Assembly (NCBI GenBank): GCA_046347635.1
Contig: JAXMFT010000003.1
Span: 124,001 to 188,000 of the forward strand
Direction: 5' to 3'
Origin: JAGVSZ01 sp019137045
GTDB taxonomy: Bacteria; Pseudomonadota; Gammaproteobacteria; Burkholderiales; SG8-39
Length of the DNA stretch: 64,000 nt
Shown: one piece after another, positions 22,054-29,945 of the stretch
Layout: every line of letters starts with the position of its first letter
Position numbering within the stretch: position 1 is the stretch's first letter
The notes under the pieces: generated by a model
What the model saw: only the letters and a program-made list of their open reading frames with translations
What the model was told of the DNA's origin: nothing
Databases searched by the model: none
Translations under genes and position numbers: made by a program

Positions 22054-23982
22054 AGTACTCGACGCTGGCGAAGAACTGATCTCGCCGAAGGTCATCAGCA
22101 ACGATATCCTGCTGGCGAGTTGCCGATCTTATTTTCGGTTTCTTCAGACGCACTGACCCCGAGCTCATTCGCTCACACCGCGGCGGCGGCTCCCCCATAT
22201 CTGCTTGGGTGCCCGAGCGAGCGAGACAACGATGCCCGAGTGCGCGGCGGCCTGGCGGCGCCGAGCCCGCGCCCGCTTACCGGCCGCTGACCGGCAGCAA
22301 GTTCCGCAGAAGTCGTCGAGCCTCGCCCGAGCGGAGCCGACAGCAGGCCCCGCCATTCCATCGGCCTCGACAAGGATTGCCATGGCGCCATGCTCGCGCG
22401 GATGCTCGCGCCTGGAAGGCGATAGGCAGCAGGTGCAGGCAATGCGATACCTCAGGTCGAGCGGCGAGGTCGGCGCGCGGCTGGAAACCCGGCCTGCATC
22501 GATCCTGCGCTGCGCCGAGCGAGAAGATCCTCTCGGTGCCCAGTTGATGGCCGGCAGAACAGCCAGCGCGCCAGGCCGCCCGCCGTATCTACATCGAAGA
22601 GCCTCCGCGCCGGTGGCTTGCGTGCGCCGGCGCCGAGAACGCCGAAGTGCTCCGCCTCAAGGCGGAAACCGTTCGTCGTCACCATCGACGAGTTCCTGCG
22701 CCTGATCGCCGCCGTCGACCTGCTGCGCCACGACGCCCTGATCGACCCTGCTCGATCCACGACGCGCGACGGCGCGCGCCTGCTCGGCATGAAGTACAGG
22801 CCGAGCTGCGCCTGCTGATCTCGGCGCGTCCGAGGAGATCCGCGCCGGGACGAGCCTCGACCTGCTGCTGCGCGACGAGATCCGGCAATCCCTGCGCCGC
22901 GATTGCCACCCTGGGCAGAAGAACAGCGACCTCGGCGATACCAGATGAGCGCGCGTTTCTTCCGATGCGCCACCCTGCGCCTGGTGGCGGCAGCCGTCGA
23001 CATCCGGCATGCCGCCGGCAGGCGCCTGGAGCTGCGCCCACCGGCGGGTGATCTCGACGCTGCGCGGCACGCGAGCGCGACCAGGCCTGGTTGCCGACGC
23101 CTGGCGCCGACTTCGCCGAGACCAGCCGGCGCAGCCCTGGATGTGGTTTGTTTGCACGATTAAAGCTGAGGGCGGTCAACTTGTCAACACACGATGCAGA
23201 AGATTGACTGACCAGGCCTGAGGTCACATGAAGGCGGCTCCAGTGATTTGAGACCAGATCTCCGCCCACAGGTGCCCATGCGCCTGCCACCTGCGCGGGG
23301 CCGAGATCGATGGCCGGGCAGGCACTGGCCATGGCTGGAGCAGCCTGGAGCAAGCATTCGAATCGCTACCTGGAGGTGATCCACAGGTCCCTGGAGTCCC
23401 TGATGGCAGTGGCTGGCGAGGGTGAGCCGCACCTGGCGACGGCCTCATCCTCCATTCCTTCATCGTCAAGGCCCTGGTGAGCGTGGCCTGAAGACCTGCC
23501 GCCGAGCAGCAGACTGGCCCATCTGACTGGGTCCAACAGAACCCCGCGACGGCCAGGAGAAGGTGCGCGCAGCAGGCCAGCACCATCACCGGCCCCAGGT
23601 GATGCCTGGACCACAGCAGGATCAGGCGCCGACGGCCAGAGGGCGCACCGGCACCGCGCTACCACGGCGAGGGCGGGCTTCCACCAGGCCGCGGCATTGC
23701 AGGCGAGGTAGCCGACGGCGCCCAGGTCCTGGCCTGGGGACCAACCAGCGCGACTTCGACCTCGGGCGCGTCCACCTGGCCGAGGGCAGAAGCTCGCCAC
23801 GTCTCCTGGCCGAGCTGCAGTTGAAGGGCGGCACCACCCTCGCCGAGGTGGTGCCGGTGGACCGCCAGGCCGGGCTCGCGGCCTACGCCGCGGCTGGCTG
23901 GTGGTGGCGGCGAGCGCGGCGAAACACCCCGATTGACTTTATTCAAGGTCTGCGCGACGAGGACGCAGCAGGTCGAGCTGAC
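22054..23982. other. 1.9-kb stretch with no recognisable gene
   Basis: Several short frames are open on both strands, but none has a recognisable domain, and fragments that look protein-like (for example 'EEIRAGTSLDLLLRDEIRQSL' near 22840 and 'DEFLRLIAAVDLL' near 22690) are in different frames. Base composition is less GC-rich than the flanks, with A+T-rich patches near 22120-22145 and 23145-23210. It is flanked by a 3'-truncated amidohydrolase and a 5'-truncated receptor gene. It may be decayed mobile-element DNA, a deletion scar or misassembled sequence; I cannot tell which. Confidence 0.6.
23159..23187 (-). promoter_or_regulatory. Candidate sigma-70 promoter in the degenerate region
   Basis: On the minus strand TTGACA (23187-23182) and TTTAAT (23164-23159) are separated by exactly 17 bases, close to consensus. 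The -35 box sits in a tandem GTCAAC-TT-GTCAAC motif (plus strand 23175-23188) that could be an operator. Transcription would run leftward into the gene-less stretch. No gene is assigned downstream. Confidence 0.4.
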
Positions 23983-24196
23983 AAACCGGGAGCGGGCAGC
24001 ATCCTCGGCGCCGAGACCGCAGCCAAGTCGCCGCCCGACGGCTACACCCTCTTGATGGGCCACATCGGCACCCATGGCGCCAATCCGGCGCTGTACGCGA
24101 GACTCCCCTACGACCCGGTCAAGGACTTCGCGCCCGTCTCGCTGCTGGTGACGATTCCCAACCTGATCCTCGTGCCCGCGACGGCGCCCGTCGGAG
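23983..24196 (+). pseudogene. TctC/Bug-family receptor remnant
   Basis: About 70 codons encode an internal piece of a Bug-type receptor: 'KPGAGSILGAETAAKSPPDG', 'YTLLMGHIGTHGANPALYAR' and 'LPYDPVKDFAPVSLLVTIPN'. This corresponds to roughly residues 75-145 of an intact protein. The signal peptide and first lobe upstream, and everything after 'ATAPVG', are missing. It differs clearly from the receptor at 20493, so it is a separate lost gene rather than a duplicate. It ends about 110 bp before the TAXI-type receptor gene. Confidence 0.75.
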
Positions 24197-24305
24197 TCCC
24201 GCGGGTACGCAATTGCGGATCAGCCGCCTTAGCAGGCACAATGGCAGCTCCATCGCCGCGCCCGACACGCGACGAGGGCGAAAGATCATCCGGAGGGAAT
24301 TCGTG

Positions 24306-25292
24306 ATGAAGAAAGCCGCGGCAGTCCTGCTCGCAACCCTGCTCTGCGCAGTCGCGCTGCCTGCGCCGGCGCAGAGCTATCAGCTCGTCGTCGCCGGGGC
24401 GAGTCCGGGAGGGCTCTGGTCGAACCTGGGAATCGGCATCGATCGAGCGATGAAGACCGCCTATCCCGGCTCCGTCGTCACGTACCAGACCTCGGGGGGC
24501 GGGCTCGCGAACATCGCTCTTCTCGATGAGGGCAAGGTGTCGCTCGGGATCGCCCACAACGCCGAGCTCAAGCTGGCGATCGCGGGTGCGAAGCCCTTCA
24601 ACCACCCGATCAAGAGCATGCGCGCGATCGCCTACCTTTACAACTGGGCGCCGATGCAGCTCGTCATGACCAAGGATTTCGCCACCAGGCACGGAATCCG
24701 TACGTTCGAGGACATCGCGGTGAAGAAGCCGCCGCTGCGGGTGGCGGTGAATCGCCGCGGCAACATCGCGGCCACCGTGGCCGAGCGCATGTTCGCGGCG
24801 ATCGGGGTCACGCCCGAGGACATCAAGCGTTGGGGCGGCGAGGTGATCTACGCCGCATCCAATGAGCAGACCACGCTCTACAAGGACGGGCGCATCGACC
24901 TCATCTTCAACAGCCTGTTCGTCAAGCAGGGCTCGCTCATCGACGCGACCGAATCGGTCGCCTCGGTCCTGCTGCCCGTGTCGGACGCGACGATCGCCAA
25001 GGTCGATGCCGAAATGGGCACGCAGAAATACGTAATCCCGGCGAATTCGTACAAGGGACAGACCGAGCCGGTGCCGACCGCGACGCTCGGAGCGGGGCTC
25101 GTCACGAACGATCGGCTCGACGACCAGACCGCCTACGCCCTCGCGAAGGCGCTGCACCAGCAGATCGCTCAGGTCCAGGGCGTGCACAAGTCCATGCAGG
25201 CGCTCACGCCCGAGCTCCTGGTCTCCTTCGCGGTGATCCCGTACCACCCCGGCGCCGTGCGCTACTACAAGGAAGCGGGGCTCATGAAGTAG
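24306..25292 (+). CDS. TAXI-type TRAP transporter solute-binding protein
   Basis: A 328-residue periplasmic receptor of the TAXI family (TRAP-associated extracytoplasmic immunogenic). Signal peptide 'MKKAAAVLLATLLCAVALPA' is followed by 'LVVAGASPGGLWSNLGIGID' and the family signature 'TSGGGLANIALLDEGKVSLG'. The ATG at 24306 has GGAGGG eight bases upstream. It is followed 40 bp later by its fused TRAP permease. TAXI systems import organic acids such as glutamate or C4-dicarboxylates in characterised cases; the ligand here is unknown. Confidence 0.9.
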   Translation: MKKAAAVLLATLLCAVALPAPAQSYQLVVAGASPGGLWSNLGIGIDRAMKTAYPGSVVTYQTSGGGLANIALLDEGKVSLGIAHNAELKLAIAGAKPFNHPIKSMRAIAYLYNWAPMQLVMTKDFATRHGIRTFEDIAVKKPPLRVAVNRRGNIAATVAERMFAAIGVTPEDIKRWGGEVIYAASNEQTTLYKDGRIDLIFNSLFVKQGSLIDATESVASVLLPVSDATIAKVDAEMGTQKYVIPANSYKGQTEPVPTATLGAGLVTNDRLDDQTAYALAKALHQQIAQVQGVHKSMQALTPELLVSFAVIPYHPGAVRYYKEAGLMK

Positions 25293-25332
25293 GGCCCACG
25301 GACGGGCGGCCGGCCCGCCCGTCCCCAGAGGT

Positions 25333-27243
25333 GTGAAGCTCGCCGACCGCCTTTTCGCGACCGGGGCGTCCCGCAGGCTCTCCGGGGCGCACGCCCGGTT
25401 CGCGAAGCCGCTGGGCGCGGCCGTCACGGTCGCGCTGGTCGCGGTCAACACCATCTGGATCGTCGACCTGTTCGCGATGGTCGTCGTGTTCCTCGGCGCG
25501 GTCCTCTGCCTGGTGTTCCTCTCGATCGGCCCGTCGCCCGAATCCGATGCGAACCGCGTTCCCTGGTACGACGCGGTGCTCGCGGCGCTCGCGCTTGCCA
25601 CGAGCGTGTACCTGTTCGCCGAGATCGATCGCATCGCCCAGCGGATAGCCCTGTTCGATCCGCTCACGCCGCTCGATCTGTTCTTCGGCAGCGTCCTCCT
25701 CGTCCTCACGCTGGAGGCGACCCGTCGCACGGTCGGCCTCGCGCTCGCCCTGATCGTGCTCGGTTTCCTCGCCTACAACCTGTGGGGCGATGCGCTGCCC
25801 GGCGTACTCGGGCACGGCGTCATCGACTACCGCCACTTCCTCGATATCCTGGTGTTCACGACCGACGGGATCTTCGGCGTTCCGGTGCGCGTCGCGCTCA
25901 CCTATGTCTTCCTGTTCGGACTCTTCGGCACCTTCCTGCATCACGCCGGCGGCGGAGAGTTCTTCTACAACGCGGCTGCGTCGGTGAGCGGCGCCAGCCC
26001 GGGCGGGCCCGCCAAGATCGCGGTGGTGTCCTCGGGGCTCTACGGCACCATCTCCGGCAGTCCGACCGCGGACGTCGTCACGACCGGGTCGGTCACCATT
26101 CCGATGATGAAGCGTCTCGGCTACTCCGGCGCGCTCGCCGGCGGGGTCGAGGTGGCGGCCTCGACGGGGGGAGCGATCATGCCCCCCGTCATGGGCTCGG
26201 CCTCCTTCCTGATGGCCGAGTACACGGGTATCCCCTACCAGTCGATCGCCGTCGCCGCGATCGTTCCTGCCCTGCTCTATTACCTGAGCGTCTACTTCCA
26301 GGTGCACCTGCGCTCCCTCAAGCTCGGCCTGCGGGGCGTGGACCCACGCTCGATTCCGCCGCTGCTCACGACGCTGCGGGAGGGCGGGCTGTTCGCCGTG
26401 CCGTTCGGCGTGCTGATCGTAGCGCTCGTCGCGGGCTACTCGCCGCAGATGGTCGCCGCGTTTGCGACCGTCGCGCTCCTCGCGGTCGCGATGCTGCGGC
26501 GCCGGACCAGGTTCGGGCTGCGCGCGATCTACGATGTGCTTGCCGAAACGACCCTGCGCATCGCCCCCGCGGTCGGCGCCTGTGCGGCCGCCGGCCTCGT
26601 CGTGGGCGGGATCACCATGACCGGCCTCGCGGCCAAGTTCACCGACATGATCTTCCTGCTGGCCGGCGGAAATGCGTTCGCTTCGCTCGTGGTGGCAGCG
26701 GCAGTGGTGATCCTGCTCGGCATGGGGATGCCGGTGCCGAGCGTGTACGTGCTGGCCGCCGCGCTCGTCAGTCCGGCGCTCATCAAGCTCGGGCTCTCGA
26801 CGCTGTCCGCGCATCTCTTCCTGCTCTATTTCGCCTCGCTCTCCGCGATGACTCCGCCGGTGGCGGTCGCTGCATTCGCGGCGGCGCCGCTGGCATTGGC
26901 GAATCCGCTCGCCATCGGGGTCACTGCCGTGCGGCTCTCGATCGTGGCCTTTCTGGTGCCGTTCTCCTTCGCCTATGGAGAAGGCGTCCTGCTGCGCGGA
27001 AGTGTTGTCGACATAGCGCTCCAGATCGGCGCGGCCGCACTCGCGGTCGTCTGCCTCGGACTGGCGATCGAAGGGTTTTTCCGACGGCTCCTCCCGCAGT
27101 GGATGCGCCTGCTCCTGGGCGCATGCGGGCTCACGCTCTTCTATCACGACTGGCGCGTGCAAACCGTCGCGGCGGTCCTGAGCCTCGGATGTCTGGCGGT
27201 ATGCTCGCGCAGCACGTCGGGGGTCGACCGCACGGCGACCTGA
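25333..27243 (+). CDS. TRAP transporter fused permease (4TM/12TM, TAXI-associated)
   Basis: A 636-residue, strongly hydrophobic inner-membrane protein in which the small (DctQ) and large (DctM) TRAP permease parts are fused, the usual partner of TAXI receptors. Landmarks are 'FGTFLHHAGGGEFFYNAAAS', 'VSSGLYGTISGSPTADVVTTG', 'STGGAIMPPVMGSASFLMAE' and 'GMGMPVPSVYVLAAALVSPA'. The GTG start at 25333 follows AGAGG. The C-terminal hydrophobic segments are intact, and the stop lies only 6 bp before the first copy of the tRNA-flank repeat. Confidence 0.92.
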   Translation: MKLADRLFATGASRRLSGAHARFAKPLGAAVTVALVAVNTIWIVDLFAMVVVFLGAVLCLVFLSIGPSPESDANRVPWYDAVLAALALATSVYLFAEIDRIAQRIALFDPLTPLDLFFGSVLLVLTLEATRRTVGLALALIVLGFLAYNLWGDALPGVLGHGVIDYRHFLDILVFTTDGIFGVPVRVALTYVFLFGLFGTFLHHAGGGEFFYNAAASVSGASPGGPAKIAVVSSGLYGTISGSPTADVVTTGSVTIPMMKRLGYSGALAGGVEVAASTGGAIMPPVMGSASFLMAEYTGIPYQSIAVAAIVPALLYYLSVYFQVHLRSLKLGLRGVDPRSIPPLLTTLREGGLFAVPFGVLIVALVAGYSPQMVAAFATVALLAVAMLRRRTRFGLRAIYDVLAETTLRIAPAVGACAAAGLVVGGITMTGLAAKFTDMIFLLAGGNAFASLVVAAAVVILLGMGMPVPSVYVLAAALVSPALIKLGLSTLSAHLFLLYFASLSAMTPPVAVAAFAAAPLALANPLAIGVTAVRLSIVAFLVPFSFAYGEGVLLRGSVVDIALQIGAAALAVVCLGLAIEGFFRRLLPQWMRLLLGACGLTLFYHDWRVQTVAAVLSLGCLAVCSRSTSGVDRTAT

Positions 27244-27249
27244 GCGGCG

Positions 27250-27389
27250 CGCGCCGGCGCGACTCGCGCAACGGCGCGCCTTTCGAATCCCTCACGCGCG
27301 CCAGGCAGCCGGCTCGCTCCTTCCCGCCGCAAACGACGAGGCCCGCTCGCGCGGGCCTCTGTCATTCTTGGCGGAGAGGGAGGGAGTCG
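27250..27389. repeat. 140-bp direct repeat, copy A (tRNA-Ser flank with tRNA 3'-end fragment)
   Basis: About nine in ten bases match copy B at 27411-27550, with a 161-bp offset. It carries the same hairpin (27338-27359) and ends in a 21-base copy of the tRNA-Ser 3' end including CCA (27369-27389 on the plus strand, one mismatch). The rest of the tRNA is absent. This is a tandem duplication of the tRNA 3' flank or a scar of site-specific integration at the tRNA 3' end. Confidence 0.85.
27338..27359 (-). terminator. Hairpin in repeat copy A
   Basis: GAGGCCCGC (27338-27346) pairs with GCGGGCCTC (27351-27359) around a TCGC loop. It is a copy of the hairpin behind tRNA-Ser and could also end transcription of the TRAP permease gene from the other side. 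There is no long T-run. Confidence 0.45.
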
Positions 27390-27410
27390 GTCACGTAACC
27401 GCGACCCCGG

Positions 27411-27550
27411 CGCGCCGGCGCGATTCGCGCAACGGCGCGCCTTTCGAATCCCTCACGCGAGCCAAGCAGTTGGCTCGCTCCTCTGCGCCCGCGAACGACG
27501 AGGCCCGCTCGCGCGGGCCTCTGTCATTCTGGCGGAGAGGGAGGGATTCG
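27411..27550. repeat. 140-bp direct repeat, copy B (3' part and flank of intact tRNA-Ser)
   Basis: Partner of copy A. It overlaps the last 21 bases of the intact tRNA-Ser gene and its downstream hairpin. Within it, GATTCG (27422-27427) and CGAATC (about 27444-27449) form a short inverted pair, and GGCGCGCC palindromes recur. Confidence 0.85.
27500..27521 (-). terminator. Hairpin downstream of tRNA-Ser
   Basis: GAGGCCCGC (27500-27508) pairs with GCGGGCCTC (27513-27521) around TCGC, 8 bases beyond the tRNA CCA on the minus strand. It is the likely terminator or processing barrier of the tRNA transcript, although the U-tract is poor. Confidence 0.55.
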
Positions 27551-27619
27551 AACCCCCGGTACGGTAAACCGTACAACAGATTTCGAGTCTGCCGCATTCG
27601 ACCACTCTGCCACCTCTCC
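27530..27619 (-). tRNA. tRNA-Ser (anticodon CGA)
   Basis: A complete 90-base class II tRNA on the minus strand with encoded CCA. The acceptor stem GGAGAGG pairs with CCTCTCC, the discriminator is G, the anticodon loop reads ACTCGAAATC (anticodon CGA), a long variable arm (TGTACGGTTTACCGTAC region) is present, and the T-loop is GGTTCGAATCC. It reads UCG codons, which are common in this GC-rich genome. Confidence 0.97.
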
Positions 27620-27668
27620 GGGGGCGCGCATTGTACCATCGGGTCTGCGCCCTTCGACCGCTCTCGTC

Positions 27669-28052
27669 ATGACCAACGACCCTGCTCAGCTCGTCCGCGA
27701 CTACCTCGCCGCAATGGAGCGGCGCGACCTCGCCGCAGCGAAGGCGCTGCTCGCGCCGGGCTTCGCCATGACCTTCCCCGGCGGCAAGCGCTTCGAGACG
27801 CTCGCCGCGCTGGTCGAATGGGCGCAGCCGCGCTACCGGCGCGCGCTCAAGACCTACGACCGCTTCGACGCCGCGCCGCAGGCCGACGGCTCCACGGTGC
27901 TCTACTGCTTCGGCTCGCTCCACGGCGAGCTGAACGACGGCCGGCCCTTCGCCGGCATCCGCTTCATCGACCGCTTCACGGTGCGCGACGGCAGGCTCGC
28001 CGACCAGATGGTGTGGAACGACATGGCCGAGGTGCTGGGCAAGCCCGGCTAG
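27669..28052 (+). CDS. SnoaL/NTF2-like fold protein
   Basis: A small 127-residue cytosolic protein with the cone-shaped NTF2-like fold pattern: N-terminal helix 'VRDYLAAMERRDLAAAKALL', 'FRFIDRFTVRDGRLADQMVWND' (key residues FIDRFxVRDGxLxDQxVWND) near the C-terminus. Family members include ketosteroid isomerase-like enzymes and ligand-binding proteins, so the activity is not predictable. It lies alone between the tRNA and the convergent TRAP operon and overlaps the dctM-type stop by four bases. Confidence 0.75.
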   Translation: MTNDPAQLVRDYLAAMERRDLAAAKALLAPGFAMTFPGGKRFETLAALVEWAQPRYRRALKTYDRFDAAPQADGSTVLYCFGSLHGELNDGRPFAGIRFIDRFTVRDGRLADQMVWNDMAEVLGKPG

Positions 28053-29359
28053 TGCGAGACCCGCGGCAGCCAGGTCGCGAGCGGCGGGAACGCGATGATC
28101 AGGGCGATCAGCAGCAGCACGCAGGCGATGAACGGCGCCCCCGCGAGGTAGACCTCGCGCATCGTCGTGCCGGGCGGCGCCACGCCCTTCATCACGAACA
28201 GCAGCAGCCCGAACGGCGGCGTGGTGTAGCCGATCTCGAGCGCGAGCAGCATGATCAGGCCGAACCAAGCGAGGTCGAAGCCGAGCGTCTTGGCGAGCGG
28301 GAAGAAGATCGGCGCGGTGAGCAGCATCATGGACAGCTGGTCCATGAAGCAGCCGAGGAAGAAGATGATCCCGATCATCACCAGCAGCATCCCGAGCGCG
28401 CCGAGGTCGAAGCCGAGGAAGTGCTGGATCAGCCCGCTCGGGCGCCCGAGAACGCGAGCAGCTGGGCGAAGGTGGCCGAGCCGAATGATCAGGAACGACA
28501 TCACGGTCACGCGCAGCGCCCCGTCGACCGACCTCCTGAGCGACTCCCAGGTCAGCAGCCCGTAGGGCACGGCGAGGAGCACGACCGACATCGCCCCGAG
28601 CGCCGCCGCCTCGGTCGGCGTCGCCCAGCCGACGATCATGATGATCACCGAGAACACGATCACCGCCACCATCGGCACGATGTCGAACAGGATGAGCCGC
28701 CAGCGCTCCGTGCGGCCGGCGTGCTCCGCGACGTAGCCGGGCGCGGCGGACGGATCGACCACCGTCCAGCCCCAGATCAGGGCCCCGTACATCAGCGCCA
28801 GCAGGAGGCCGGGCACGACGCCGGCGATCAGGAGGTCGCCCACGTCCGTCTGCCCCAGCGTGGCGAGCAGCACGGTCAGCGCGGACGGCGGGATGATCAC
28901 CGCGAGCCCGCCGACCCCCATGATCGGCCCCATGGAGAGGTACTTGTTGTAGCCCCGCTTCATCATCTCGGGGACCATCAGCGACCCGAGCAGCGCGCAC
29001 GCCCCCATGCTGGAGCCGGCCGGCCCCGCGAACGCGGTGCCGCCGAGCAGCGTGACGTAGGCGAGCCGCCCCGGCACGTTGCCCATCAGCCGGTCGACCG
29101 CGTTGAAGAAGCGCGTCGCGAGCCCGGTGTGATAGAAGAGCTCGCCCATCAGCAGGAACATCGGGATCGGCACGAGCGGGAAGCTGGTGATCGCGCCGAA
29201 CCCGTTGTTGACGACCTGCCAGATGCCGCGCTCGCCGCCCATGAAGACGAGGGCGCCCACGATGTTGGTGCCGAAGAACGCGATCGCCACCGGCAGCCCC
29301 AGGAACATCAGGAGCACCGACAGGCCGAAGAGCAGCGCCGCCGCCCAGTACCACTCCAC
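28049..29359 (-). CDS. dctM: TRAP transporter large permease DctM (short compensating frame break)
   Basis: A 436-residue large TRAP permease with about 12 membrane segments: 'LFGLSVLLMFLGLPVAIAFF', 'FAGPAGSSMGACALLGSLMV', 'VIIPPSALTVLLATLGQTDV', and 'LEIGYTTPPFGLLLFVMKGV'. Between about 28484 and 28443 the frame reads 'RLGHLRPAARVLGRP', while the next frame gives the expected hydrophobic 'GSATFAQLLAFSGA'; the downstream part resumes correctly with 'SGLIQHFLGFDLG'. A pair of opposite indels therefore swaps about 14 residues of a membrane segment. GTG start at 29359; it follows dctQ by 3 bp. Confidence 0.9.
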   Translation of the reverse strand: MEWYWAAALLFGLSVLLMFLGLPVAIAFFGTNIVGALVFMGGERGIWQVVNNGFGAITSFPLVPIPMFLLMGELFYHTGLATRFFNAVDRLMGNVPGRLAYVTLLGGTAFAGPAGSSMGACALLGSLMVPEMMKRGYNKYLSMGPIMGVGGLAVIIPPSALTVLLATLGQTDVGDLLIAGVVPGLLLALMYGALIWGWTVVDPSAAPGYVAEHAGRTERWRLILFDIVPMVAVIVFSVIIMIVGWATPTEAAALGAMSVVLLAVPYGLLTWESLRRSVDGALRVTVMSFLIIRLGHLRPAARVLGRPSGLIQHFLGFDLGALGMLLVMIGIIFFLGCFMDQLSMMLLTAPIFFPLAKTLGFDLAWFGLIMLLALEIGYTTPPFGLLLFVMKGVAPPGTTMREVYLAGAPFIACVLLLIALIIAFPPLATWLPRVSH

Positions 29360-29362
29360 CGC

Positions 29363-29899
29363 CTAGCGCTCCCGGTCCTGGTCCTGCACCGCCACGCCGA
29401 GGAAGCCGAGGAAGTTCTCCCCGCGCACCAGGAAGCGCGTGAACTCCAGGGCCATCATCAGGAACGACAGCGGGATGAACACGACCAGCGCCCAGCGCGG
29501 CGCGTCGAACGAGCGCACGTCCTTGTCGCCGAGGCGGAAGTTGTGCACGGTGACCTCGAAGCCGTACCACGCCATCACCAGGCACACGGCGATGCACGCC
29601 AGCCCGATGAGGAAGGTCGCGGCCCGGCGCCCGTCGCGCGGGAGGTACATGAGGAAGATCTCGACGAACACGTGCCCCTTCTCGCGCACCAGCCACGGCG
29701 CGCCGAGGCAGGGGATGAGCAGCAGCGCGTACTCGGTGAAGGTGAAGAAGTGCGCGGAGCTCTGGTAGCCGAGGTTGCGCAGCAGGACGTCGATGCAGAT
29801 GGTCAGCATCATCGCCACCATCAGCAGGCCGGCGATCCACGCCATGCCGAACAGCACGGCGTCGTAGATCCGGGCGAGCGCGCGCATGCGGACCGTCAC
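29363..29899 (-). CDS. dctQ: TRAP transporter small permease DctQ
   Basis: A 178-residue membrane protein with four hydrophobic segments, typical of DctQ: 'LMVAMMLTICIDVLLRNLGY' and 'LVREKGHVFVEIFLMYLPR' (the REKGHV motif is typical). Start is either GTG at 29899 or ATG at 29887; neither has a clear Shine-Dalgarno. It sits between the DctP-type receptor and DctM, in the usual P-Q-M order. A TRAP system uses an ion gradient to import organic acids; the ligand is unknown. Confidence 0.88.
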   Translation of the reverse strand: MTVRMRALARIYDAVLFGMAWIAGLLMVAMMLTICIDVLLRNLGYQSSAHFFTFTEYALLLIPCLGAPWLVREKGHVFVEIFLMYLPRDGRRAATFLIGLACIAVCLVMAWYGFEVTVHNFRLGDKDVRSFDAPRWALVVFIPLSFLMMALEFTRFLVRGENFLGFLGVAVQDQDRER

Positions 29900-29945
29900 C
29901 CCCCGCGCGGCGCCGACAGCGCGCGCTCCTTTCGTGCGCGGGCGG

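Noticed and set aside
23966..24300. Start of a functional second TctC receptor gene
   Set aside because: No signal peptide or first lobe precedes it and similarity stops after about 70 codons; it is a remnant.
27271..27300. T-arm-like TTCGAATCCC on the plus strand in both repeat copies, as a possible second tRNA
   Set aside because: The flanks cannot form a T-stem or acceptor stem, so there is no tRNA beyond the minus-strand tRNA-Ser.
27391..27639. Possible small protein reading across tRNA-Ser
   Set aside because: Such peptides arise from translating tRNA genes and their flanks; the tRNA explains the sequence.
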